Assembly (NCBI GenBank): GCA_964462535.1
Contig: CAYWXV010000028.1
Span: 1 to 34,778, forward strand
DNA: 34,778 nucleotides
Direction: 5' to 3'
Source of the DNA: CAYWXV01 sp964462535
GTDB lineage: Bacteria; Bacteroidota; Ignavibacteria; OLB7
The position numbers and the translations under genes are program-made. Shown piece by piece: positions 8,009 through 15,763 of the stretch. How positions within the stretch are numbered: the first letter of the stretch is position 1; the number at the start of each line of letters is the position of its first letter. The notes under the pieces are model-generated. The model saw only the letters and a list, made by a program, of their open reading frames with translations. It did not search any database and was not told where the DNA came from.

Positions 8009-8395
8009 TCAGCGATTCCCCTGAAGACTCTTCAGCAGTTTCTTCTGATCGGGCGTCAGGAGGGCTTCGACGCGCTCCTGGAACCTCGTAATTGCCAGCG
8101 AAAGTTCGATTTCCTTGTCCGCCTGCTGCTTCAGCTTGGCACGGAGGGCAGCCTCGTTGACAGGATTGGCCCCCTTGAGCTGGCGCACTTCTTTCTGTGT
8201 CTGAGCGAGTGCGGTGCGAACGGGCTCCGTTTCCGTTTTGAACTGGTCGCGGAGTTTTCGGATCTGCTCTTTCTGCGCAGGCGAAAGATTCAGCTGCTCG
8301 ATCAGCGATCCGTCGTCCTGGGCATGAGCAACACCCGCAATGGACGCGATTGCGACCATAAGGGGAAGCAGTGGACGAAGGTATCTAGCTGTCAT
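8009..8395 (-). CDS. Spy/CpxP-like periplasmic protein (LTxxQ motif)
   Basis: A 128-residue exported helical protein. Signal peptide ~1-25 (GVAHAQ cleavage region), then charged amphipathic helices. Two LTxxQ-like motifs frame it: LNLSPAQKEQIRKL near residue 35 and LTPDQKKLLKSL near the C-terminus, which is the Spy/CpxP/heavy-metal-resistance-like arrangement. E. coli Spy and CpxP are periplasmic ATP-independent chaperone or stress sensors; function here is inferred from the fold pattern only. GAGG lies about eight bases before the ATG. It may be the first gene of the run with flippase, CPBP protease and TPR protein; lon lies upstream on the same strand, 126 bp away. Confidence 0.75.
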   Translation of the reverse strand: MTARYLRPLLPLMVAIASIAGVAHAQDDGSLIEQLNLSPAQKEQIRKLRDQFKTETEPVRTALAQTQKEVRQLKGANPVNEAALRAKLKQQADKEIELSLAITRFQERVEALLTPDQKKLLKSLQGNR

Positions 8396-8521
8396 GTCTG
8401 GGTCCTCGGGTACGCAGGTTTCGCTTCGGAATATACCAAATCTCGTACACGACGGAGGTTAAGGTCGCAACGCCCGTCTACTGCAAGAGATGGACGTACG
8501 ACCCAACGGCGTTCGAGGGGT

Positions 8522-11029
8522 TTAAGCGGTTGCGATCGGACGGGGTCCGCCACCTGTTCGACGAGGTCTCCGCGTCGAAGTCCCGGTCTTCGACTCCTTC
8601 CGCTTCTTCCCATCACGGAAGACATGCGGAACAGCCTCGATCAGGTTGGAAACCGGGATTATCTCGAGCCCGCTCGTGACATTGTCCGAAATATCAGCTA
8701 GCTCTCGCAAGTTATCCTGCGGGATGATCACGGTCTTGATGCCGACTCGGCGAGCCGCAATCAGCTTTTCTGTCAGACCCCCAATCGGAAGAATTCGCCC
8801 CCGTAGAGTAATCTCGCCGGTCATGGCAACATCAGAACGGACCGGGCGCTGGGCGGCTGCTGAAATCACGGCGACCGCCATGGTGATGCCAGCCGATGGG
8901 CCATCCTTGGGAATTGCTCCCTCGGGGATGTGGACGTGAATCTCCTTCCCCTTGTAGAATTCGTGATCGACGCCAAGCAGTTCCGTGTTCGACCGTATGT
9001 AGGTCACAGCGGCTGACACGGACTCCTTCATCACATCGCCAAGTTTGCCCGTCAGGGTCAGCTTCTCGGCACCCGGCACAATCGACACTTCGACGGTAAG
9101 CGTATCGCCCCCGACCGGCGTCCACGCCAGTCCAGTGGCACCACCAATGAGGTCTTCCTTCTCACCAAGACGCGATCGGTACCGGGGCGCCTTCAGAAAT
9201 CGTTCAACCTCGTCTGGACCTATCCGCACGACAGCGTCGTTCGAAGCTTTTCGCGTCGTACGCCTGGTCTTTGAGGCCGTTTTGGGTGCAACCAGATCAC
9301 CAGCCACAATGTCGCGCGCAATCTTCCTGCAGATTGAGGCCACTTCCCGCTCCAGATTTCGCACACCCGCCTCCAGCGTGTACTCTCGAATCAGCTTCAT
9401 GAGAGCCTCCTCGCTGAAGTCTATCGCATAGTCCTGAAGCCCGTGTTCCTGCAGTTGCCTTGGGACGATGTGGCGCCGGGCGATCTCAAGCTTCTCATAG
9501 TCCATGTACGCGTTGATCTCGATGATCTCCATCCTGTCCTGAAGCGGGAGCGGGATGTTATAGAGAACGTTCGCGGTCGTTATGAACAGAACCTTCGAGA
9601 GATCGTAGTCGACCTCCAGATAGTGGTCGTTGAAGCTGCAATTCTGCTCCGGGTCAAGCACCTCGAGCATTGCCGACGAGGGGTCGCCACGGAAATCAGC
9701 GCTCATCTTATCGATTTCGTCCAGGAGCATCACCGGATTGACGACGCCCGCGCGCTTCATCGACTGGACGATCTTACCAGGCATTGAGCCGATGTAGGTC
9801 CGTCGGTGCCCCCGGATCTCCGCCTCATCCCGAATGCCACCGAGCGATACGCGCACAAAGCGACGCCCCAGCGCACGGGCAATGGAGCGGGCCAGCGACG
9901 TCTTCCCAACCCCAGGCGGTCCGACAAGACAGAGAATCTGCCCCCGCATCTCCTTCACCAGTTTCAGAACAGCGATATGCTCCAGGATGCGATCCTTGGG
10001 GCGCTCCAGTCCAAAATGATCGTCTTCGAGGATCTTGCGGACGTGGTGAATATCCAGCTGGTCATCCGTCTCGTTCGACCAGGGGACCGCGGTAAGCCAC
10101 TCCAGGTAGTTGCGATTCACTGCGAACTCCGGAGACATCATCGGGGTCTTCCGGAGCTTCTCCAGCTCTTCGTATGCTCGAATCTCCACCTCGGCCGGCA
10201 TACCGGCCTGGCGGATCCCCTCAACGATCTTTCCGAACTCCGGAGAGATCTCCCCCTCTTCTTCCAGCTCCGTCTGCAGCGCGCGAATCTGCTCCTGAAT
10301 AAGGAACTGACGCTGCGAGCGTTGGATAGTATCCTGCACCTTGGTGTCGATCTCCTGCTCAAGACGCAATACCTCGATCTCGTCCTTGAGGATCTTGATC
10401 AACTCCAGGTACTGCTCGCGGAGGTCGGCAGTCTCCAATACTCGCTGCTTGGCTTCTACTCGCGAGAGGACATTGGCTGCGATAAAGTAGAGTCCACGGA
10501 CAGGATCTGCGAGATTCTCGTAGCTGACGAGGGTCTCCTGTGGGATGCCTCGATGCAGCGCGACATACTCCTGAAACAGCTCGCGCGTCTGCCGCAGCAA
10601 CGCCTGCAGCTTCTTGTCGTCGACGATCTCGGGCGAATTGGCGATGACTTCCGCCTCGAGGAATCCTCCGTGATCGACTATTGACTTTATGAAACCCTGC
10701 CCCTCCCCCTCCACCAGGATCTTCATGAGTCCATTGGGGAGGCGGAGCATCTGAACGATCTTGGCAATCGTTCCAGATGCATAGATGTCGTCGCGGCCGG
10801 GTTCGTCGACCTGGGAATCTCGCTGAGCGACGAGAAAGATGTACTTGTCCCTACCGAGGGCCTCGGCCGCCGCCCGTAGCGACGACTCGCGACCAACGAG
10901 GACGGGGAATATCATGTGCGGGAAGACGACGACATCGCGTAGGGGGAGGACCGGGAGCTGGGTAGCTCCGCTCCCCGCGCGTCTGCCACGTCGGGCGGTA
11001 ACTCTTTTCATAGGCAAGCCGACAAACAT
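8522..11029 (-). CDS. lon: ATP-dependent protease Lon
   Basis: An 835-residue LonA protease, a cytoplasmic AAA+ serine protease that degrades misfolded and regulatory proteins. N-terminal LON substrate domain (LPVLPLRDVVVFPHMIFPVLVGR, ~25-220), a coiled-coil stretch (~225-270), AAA+ module with Walker A GPPGVGKT (370-377) and Walker B LLDEID (435-440), then the protease domain with the catalytic Ser712 (KDGPSAG) and Lys755 (TEKLIAARR). Two odd tails: an inserted basic stretch (KTASKTRRTTRKAS, ~593-606) between AAA+ and protease domains, and a basic C-terminal extension (RRPRRTGGGPRP). I keep the ATG at 11029, preceded by AGGCGG at a good distance; MKRV at 11011 is an alternative. It diverges from the ECF sigma gene over a 107-bp gap. 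Confidence 0.97.
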   Translation of the reverse strand: MFVGLPMKRVTARRGRRAGSGATQLPVLPLRDVVVFPHMIFPVLVGRESSLRAAAEALGRDKYIFLVAQRDSQVDEPGRDDIYASGTIAKIVQMLRLPNGLMKILVEGEGQGFIKSIVDHGGFLEAEVIANSPEIVDDKKLQALLRQTRELFQEYVALHRGIPQETLVSYENLADPVRGLYFIAANVLSRVEAKQRVLETADLREQYLELIKILKDEIEVLRLEQEIDTKVQDTIQRSQRQFLIQEQIRALQTELEEEGEISPEFGKIVEGIRQAGMPAEVEIRAYEELEKLRKTPMMSPEFAVNRNYLEWLTAVPWSNETDDQLDIHHVRKILEDDHFGLERPKDRILEHIAVLKLVKEMRGQILCLVGPPGVGKTSLARSIARALGRRFVRVSLGGIRDEAEIRGHRRTYIGSMPGKIVQSMKRAGVVNPVMLLDEIDKMSADFRGDPSSAMLEVLDPEQNCSFNDHYLEVDYDLSKVLFITTANVLYNIPLPLQDRMEIIEINAYMDYEKLEIARRHIVPRQLQEHGLQDYAIDFSEEALMKLIREYTLEAGVRNLEREVASICRKIARDIVAGDLVAPKTASKTRRTTRKASNDAVVRIGPDEVERFLKAPRYRSRLGEKEDLIGGATGLAWTPVGGDTLTVEVSIVPGAEKLTLTGKLGDVMKESVSAAVTYIRSNTELLGVDHEFYKGKEIHVHIPEGAIPKDGPSAGITMAVAVISAAAQRPVRSDVAMTGEITLRGRILPIGGLTEKLIAARRVGIKTVIIPQDNLRELADISDNVTSGLEIIPVSNLIEAVPHVFRDGKKRKESKTGTSTRRPRRTGGGPRPIATA

Positions 11030-11136
11030 AGAGCCGCCTGCACCGAATCGAAAGTGAAAAGTGGAAAGGGAAATGTGAGTTGGGGCTCGATACGGGCGGT
11101 AACAATTCCCACCTCGATGTGTAAGTTCCTGACATC

Positions 11137-11694
11137 ATGGGACGCCGTGCGACTATACAGGCCTCGACACTATCGGACGACGATCTGTTCTGTCTGACAC
11201 AGAACGGAGACATCGAGGCATTCAACGTCCTCTTCCGCCGGTACGAGCGGAAGGTCTACATGTATTGTATGCGGGTGCTGCTGGACGAGGAGATGGCGAA
11301 TGATGCGTTTCAGGAAGCATTCATGCGCGTGTACGAACACCGCCAGAGCTACGACGGTCGGAACTTCATGGTCTGGTTCTTCACGATTGTGCGCAACGTT
11401 TGTCTCAACATGCGGCGCAACAAGAAGATGACCGTACCGTTCGAGACCTCCTCGGCGAATTCATCCACCCCCCGCATGCACGACGTCGTCCTTCACGACC
11501 ACATCGTTGCCGCACTCAACCAGCTGCCCATAGACCACCGTGAAGCGCTGGTTCTTTACGAATACGACGGTTATTCATACCAGGAGATCGCCGATATCAT
11601 TGGTGTTTCGATCGCGACGGTGAAGATCAGGATCTTCCGCGCCCGGAAGCTACTCCGTACCCTTCTCCATCCTGTCGTTCACGATCTCGGCTAA
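11137..11694 (+). CDS. ECF-family RNA polymerase sigma factor
   Basis: A 185-residue extracytoplasmic-function sigma-70 factor. Region 2 spans roughly residues 25-95 (AFNVLFRRYERKVYMYC...NDAFQEAFMRVYEHR, then FMVWFFTIVRNVCLNMRR). Region 4 spans ~125-180 (LNQLPIDHREALVLYEYDGYSYQEIADIIGVSIATVKIRIFRARKLLR), the helix-turn-helix that reads the -35 element. It directs RNA polymerase to a small stress or envelope regulon. The next gene starts only seven bases after its stop and has the layout of an anti-sigma factor, so the pair is probably co-transcribed and the signal is probably sensed in the envelope. The promoter lies in the short gap shared with lon; autoregulation is usual for ECF factors but not visible here. 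Confidence 0.93.
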   Translation: MGRRATIQASTLSDDDLFCLTQNGDIEAFNVLFRRYERKVYMYCMRVLLDEEMANDAFQEAFMRVYEHRQSYDGRNFMVWFFTIVRNVCLNMRRNKKMTVPFETSSANSSTPRMHDVVLHDHIVAALNQLPIDHREALVLYEYDGYSYQEIADIIGVSIATVKIRIFRARKLLRTLLHPVVHDLG

Positions 11695-11701
11695 TAGAAC
11701 A

Positions 11702-13060
11702 ATGGATTTCGAATCACTTCTCAGGGGATATCTCGACGGAACGCTGTCTGAACGGGAATTGGATCGTTTCCAAAGCCTGATCGATCGTTTTCCCGAGTAC
11801 CGAAGCGAGCTTCTTCAGACACTGGAGGTTCGGTCGGCGCTCCACGACGATGCCCTGACGCTGTCACCCCCCGCCATGCTCGTCGAACAGGTTCGGCTGA
11901 GCGTTGCCGGAGCATTCGCTGCCGAATTCAGCGATCGGATGATCGCAGAACCCCAAGAGAAGCGGCGCGGCTGGCTTGCCCCCTTGCGCGTTGCTGCGGG
12001 ATCGTTTGTAGCGGTGTGCCTGGCTGTCGGAGTCGCACTGACGCCAACGATTTCAATCAATCAATCGCAGGCTTCCATCACGCCACGCGCCGAGGCGGCC
12101 AGCAGTATCGCATTGCTCTATCGCGGCTCAACTGCTCCCGGCCTGCCCACAACGCCACGGCGCGCCTCATCTGACGGCCGATCTACAACGCCGACGAGCA
12201 CGACGACGTTGGTGTCAGACGTGCCGCAGACGGTGGCAGTTGGTTCGCAGGACGATCAACGGAACGACAATCGTCGGGATGTCTCGGTACCATCGGTCGA
12301 CGATCCGAACGCTCTCGCAATGGCGCCGTCACGATCGCTCCGTTCAGATATTGCTTCTCTCGGAGAGGATTTCGGTGCCTCCAGACTGGCCCGCGAGGTA
12401 CAGCCCTCAGCCGCCTCCATGCCGATTGGAGAGGCGACCGGTCCCTCGATCGTTCCGGTGCGGTCCGAGCGAGCGGACGATCAGAAGGACCGATATCGCC
12501 GGCTCGCCATCGGTGTGGTTGTGGGTAGCGGTCAGGTCGCTGAGCTAACCTCGCTGACGGCCCTGCTCCAGAATTCGTACTACTTCTCGTTTGGGGTCAA
12601 CACGCACGACCGCATTGGACTCGAGATGGGAGCCTCCGCCTTCGAGCGTCAGGAACGTGTACCGGCAACGTCTGGAAATGGCGGATTTGCAAAGCAGAGT
12701 CTTGGCACGCCAGAATCTGGTGGAAAGATCAAAGACGATCCGGGAGGGCAGGCACAGCGGCAGGGGGCTACCCTCGTCGACCGGCAATACGAGCAGCAGA
12801 TCACGTACGGGGGCGTCTTCTACGACCGGCGTCTCCGCATTAATTCGTCGTGGGATTTGTGTGGTCGCGTGACGTTTGGAGGTGCTGACAACGCCGTTGT
12901 GGGTGGAGTCCGGGCCTATGCGGCCTACACACCTACCTCTAACCGGAACATTACGTTGACGCTCGGTGTCGGTGGATCGGGCTTGTACAACCTGACCGAC
13001 CGCGACAACAACACCGGCGGCAACTACGGCATCTACTACGGTATCGAGACCGGCTTCTGA
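11702..13060 (+). CDS. Putative membrane anti-sigma factor fused to a beta-rich outer-membrane-like domain
   Basis: A 452-residue protein with three parts. Residues 1-90 are cytoplasmic-like and helical (MDFESLLRGYLDGTLSERE... typical of anti-sigma N-termini), with no HxxxCxxC zinc motif. Residues ~92-114 form one transmembrane segment (APLRVAAGSFVAVCLAVGVAL). Residues ~120-265 are a Ser/Thr/Pro/Arg-rich, low-complexity linker. From ~266 to 452 alternating beta strands run to a terminal phenylalanine (NYGIYYGIETGF), which resembles an outer-membrane barrel or a barrel-derived sensor domain. Position after an ECF sigma gene supports the anti-sigma role; that and the barrel reading are inference. 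The stop codon sits in the loop of a 10-bp hairpin. Confidence 0.65.
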   Translation: MDFESLLRGYLDGTLSERELDRFQSLIDRFPEYRSELLQTLEVRSALHDDALTLSPPAMLVEQVRLSVAGAFAAEFSDRMIAEPQEKRRGWLAPLRVAAGSFVAVCLAVGVALTPTISINQSQASITPRAEAASSIALLYRGSTAPGLPTTPRRASSDGRSTTPTSTTTLVSDVPQTVAVGSQDDQRNDNRRDVSVPSVDDPNALAMAPSRSLRSDIASLGEDFGASRLAREVQPSAASMPIGEATGPSIVPVRSERADDQKDRYRRLAIGVVVGSGQVAELTSLTALLQNSYYFSFGVNTHDRIGLEMGASAFERQERVPATSGNGGFAKQSLGTPESGGKIKDDPGGQAQRQGATLVDRQYEQQITYGGVFYDRRLRINSSWDLCGRVTFGGADNAVVGGVRAYAAYTPTSNRNITLTLGVGGSGLYNLTDRDNNTGGNYGIYYGIETGF

Positions 13061-13072
13061 GCGAAGCCGGTC
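13048..13072 (+). terminator. Hairpin enclosing the stop codon of the anti-sigma gene
   Basis: GACCGGCTTC (13048-13057) pairs perfectly with GAAGCCGGTC (13063-13072); the five-base loop TGAGC contains the TGA stop. Only CCCCGTTT follows, so it is a poor intrinsic terminator. It could be an attenuator or an RNA-stability element that lowers expression of the downstream barrel gene relative to sigma/anti-sigma. Confidence 0.45.
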
Positions 13073-13106
13073 CCCGTTTCTCCCACCTTCCTTCCCTACT
13101 ACTTCG

Positions 13107-14021
13107 ATGCAGGTTTCCACGAGCCTCTCCGTCACCCTTGTCGTACTTGCATTGCTATCGAGCGCAGGAGTCCTTCAGGCCGGAGATCCCGTCGTTCTTG
13201 CTCCTGGAAAGGGTTCGTTGATAGTGTACGGAGGCTCGTTGTCCGCTGACCATTTCTACGACATCAACGGTGATCTTCGCCGATTCGATACCAACGTCAC
13301 AAGATTCTCGGCTGTGTTGTTCGGAACCACGTTCCGATATGGGCTGGCCACCGACCTCGAATTGAACGTCGAGCTGCCGCTAGCGTACCTGTCGCTCACG
13401 AGCAAAAAGCGGTTTCCCGACAGATCGATTTTTGCACCGTCGTATGTCGGGATTGGCGGCACCTACCAGTTGATCAGAGGGGACATTTTCAACGCCTCGG
13501 GAGATGCAATGTTGAAGATCCCACCGGGTTTTCATCGTGGCATCTACGACGATCCGAACCACCCATCGTTTCTGAGTGACGGCTTCTTTCAGGCGACGGC
13601 CGGCGCGAATGTCAGCCTTTGGACCGAACCAATCCTGTTGAAGGGAAGAGCTGCATACAACTGGAGGGATGAAGAACCGGTGGACGAATTCCAGTTTTCG
13701 CTGAGCGGAATACTGACGCGTGTAGAGGGGACGGGCATACACGTGGGATTCGATGGCGTGATTCCACTCGCCGATGTCACCCAGCCCCTCCTACCGTTCT
13801 ACTCAGGAGCCTCGGGGACGCCGGAACAGGTGAGCCGCATCGACGGGGGCACCGGACGATTCGCCACAATTGATCGAGAGTTCTTCATTGCTCTCAATGC
13901 CGGAGCGTACGTCAACATCACAAACAGCATACTCGTCAGCGGCAACTACACGATTCGTCTGGGGGGCAAGAACTCATTGGCACTTGGTGGTGCATTTCTC
14001 GCGTTGGGATATTCGTTCTGA
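13107..14021 (+). CDS. Predicted outer-membrane beta-barrel protein
   Basis: A 304-residue protein with a signal peptide (~1-25, ending SSAGVLQAG) and no recognised enzyme motif. The mature part shows amphipathic beta strands throughout (for example FGTTFRYGLATDLELNVELPLAYLSL, SYVGIGGTYQLI, ISGNYTIRLGGKNSLALGG-type pattern) and ends in the aromatic residue pattern LALGYSF typical of barrels recognised by BamA. It resembles the loose group of FCB transporter or MetA-like barrels, but substrate is unknown. It follows the sigma/anti-sigma pair by 46 bp on the same strand, suggesting it is either in that operon or a target of the sigma factor. Confidence 0.7.
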   Translation: MQVSTSLSVTLVVLALLSSAGVLQAGDPVVLAPGKGSLIVYGGSLSADHFYDINGDLRRFDTNVTRFSAVLFGTTFRYGLATDLELNVELPLAYLSLTSKKRFPDRSIFAPSYVGIGGTYQLIRGDIFNASGDAMLKIPPGFHRGIYDDPNHPSFLSDGFFQATAGANVSLWTEPILLKGRAAYNWRDEEPVDEFQFSLSGILTRVEGTGIHVGFDGVIPLADVTQPLLPFYSGASGTPEQVSRIDGGTGRFATIDREFFIALNAGAYVNITNSILVSGNYTIRLGGKNSLALGGAFLALGYSF

Positions 14022-14080
14022 GGGGATAATGCTCCCGGCAGGGAGAAGAATCTTCCTACATTTCGCCAAACGCGCTACGG

Positions 14081-15688
14081 ATGACTCGTATTTCGGAACG
14101 ATCACATACAAGGTCCCGAGCCGCAGGCACTGGGTTGCTGCTCTTACTCGCCATCCTCACTGCCCCGTCCGTTTCAGCACAGGTTCGACTCTATCCTCCA
14201 GTATTGTATGGAGGAATGAATGAGATCACCATCACCGCCTCGTCCGGTATTCAACGTGTGGAGATGTTGCGCGGTCGGCGGTGGGTTCCGGTCGTGACTG
14301 GGACGAATACGTCGCTGTATCGAATCATCACCGCGCCAGCAGCGCCGAGATGTGGAAAGACAGCGAGAATGCTCATCTATGTGAAGGGGATTACACAGAC
14401 GTTCTCCATCCCCCTCCGCATCACGGAATGTGATGGGTCGTCCAGAACGACAGAGATTGGGCTCCGGGATCCATGGCGAGTCTATTATGAAGATTTCGGG
14501 ACGGTACTTATGGGGGCGACGGCGTGCCACACGTTTCGAGTCGATGCCCCCGGGACAGACCACATCATCGACAAGATCGTCAGTCCCTCGCCTCAGTTCA
14601 CCGTGCGGTACAGAGGAGACGGCGCCCCCCCGACTCGCGTCCCTCGATCCGGATCGTATCTCTACGACGTCTGTTTCAAGGCGACGAAGCCCGGCCGGGT
14701 GAAGATGCCGATACTCGTCTACGTGCGCCGCGCTTACCCGGCCGGAGGACAATCGACGTTCATTGTGGCGGACACGGCATACGTGAACGTTGTCTCGCCA
14801 ACCCGGCCCACACCACGGCCGACGCCTACCCCAAGACCGACGCCACGACCCACGCCCAGGCCAACTCCCACGCCGACGCCACGGCCGGTGCCGCGCCCGG
14901 TGCCAAGACCGACCCCCCCGCCTCCGCCGCCGAAACCGACGCCAGATATTCTGGCTGCAAGACCTATTCCGTCGGCGCCGCCCGAACTGCCTGTGGCTGA
15001 GCACACCGTGACGAACGCACCCTCGTTCCCCATCGATGCGCAGGATCCTCCGCTGACGGACCCGACGACGCACCGCGTGCTGCTGCTTCCAACCGCGCGA
15101 GCAATTGACGAGGGTCGCGTACTTCTTTCCAACTATGAAGTAGCAGGGTGGCTCGTGGGATATGGCGCAACCGACCGACTCACCTTGCTGGCCGGGGGGG
15201 CCTACATTCCGTCGTTCGTTGACCGAAATGTCGTCGCGACCGCCGGCGGCCGATACGAGGTTGTTCGCGACGGGTACACGCGCGTGGCGATTGGAGCCCA
15301 AGGGAGCTACAGCCGCAGCGAGGCATCGGAGATCCTTGTGGGGTCACCGTACGTGACAGCTAGCATCGGCGACGACGATGAGCGTGGCACGCTGGCGATA
15401 GGTTATTCATGGAGACATCACACACCGCTCGACACGATCGTCGCTCCGTTCAATCGTGAGGCCCTCGCCATTGGCGTCGGCGGGGATTACCGAATCGGAT
15501 ATCACTGGAAAGTCGCTGCGGAGGCGATGATTCTGGAGGGGTCGGACTATCAACCAATGGATATCGTAGTCCGGTACTTTGACCGACGATTTGCCGTGGA
15601 CGCCGGAATTGGCCTGGACCTGGGACTGGATGGAGAACGTGGAGACGTCGGCATCGTTCCCGTTGTCTCGGCGACGTGGGTCTGGTAG
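14081..15688 (+). CDS. Envelope protein: beta N-domain, PTPR-repeat linker and C-terminal barrel-like domain
   Basis: A 535-residue protein. Signal peptide ~12-33 (LLLLLAILTAPSVSA). Residues 34-235 look like one or two Ig-like/beta domains with cysteines at 91, 117, 149 and 198. Residues 239-289 are a proline-rich linker built from TPRP/TPTPRP units (DNA 14795-14948). Residues ~310-535 form an outer-membrane-barrel-like region with alternating strands (VLLSNYEVAGWLVGYGATDRLTLLAGGAYIP, GRYEVVRDGYTRVAIGAQGSYS) ending in ATWVW. The linker suggests the N-terminal part spans periplasm or peptidoglycan while the C-terminal part sits in the outer membrane. It is 59 bp behind the previous barrel gene. 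No family assignment is possible; function is unknown. Confidence 0.72.
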   Translation: MTRISERSHTRSRAAGTGLLLLLAILTAPSVSAQVRLYPPVLYGGMNEITITASSGIQRVEMLRGRRWVPVVTGTNTSLYRIITAPAAPRCGKTARMLIYVKGITQTFSIPLRITECDGSSRTTEIGLRDPWRVYYEDFGTVLMGATACHTFRVDAPGTDHIIDKIVSPSPQFTVRYRGDGAPPTRVPRSGSYLYDVCFKATKPGRVKMPILVYVRRAYPAGGQSTFIVADTAYVNVVSPTRPTPRPTPTPRPTPRPTPRPTPTPTPRPVPRPVPRPTPPPPPPKPTPDILAARPIPSAPPELPVAEHTVTNAPSFPIDAQDPPLTDPTTHRVLLLPTARAIDEGRVLLSNYEVAGWLVGYGATDRLTLLAGGAYIPSFVDRNVVATAGGRYEVVRDGYTRVAIGAQGSYSRSEASEILVGSPYVTASIGDDDERGTLAIGYSWRHHTPLDTIVAPFNREALAIGVGGDYRIGYHWKVAAEAMILEGSDYQPMDIVVRYFDRRFAVDAGIGLDLGLDGERGDVGIVPVVSATWVW

Positions 15689-15708
15689 GGATCCGGCGGA
15701 GTTATGCA

Positions 15709-15743
15709 AAACGCCCGGACGTGAAGCCCACGCCCGGGCGTTT
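15709..15743. terminator. Shared terminator between convergent genes
   Basis: AAACGCCCGG (15709-15718) pairs with CCGGGCGTTT (15734-15743), a 10-bp GC-rich stem with a 15-base loop. It lies between the plus-strand gene ending at 15688 and the minus-strand gene ending at 15764. U-tracts are short (TTT plus strand, TTTT minus strand). Confidence 0.65.
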
Positions 15744-15763
15744 GAAGTAATCGACCATTCACC

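Noticed and set aside
14174..15301. 375-residue minus-strand frame opposite the PTPR-linker protein
   Set aside because: Arg/Gly-rich shadow; the plus-strand frame has signal peptide, linker and barrel pattern.
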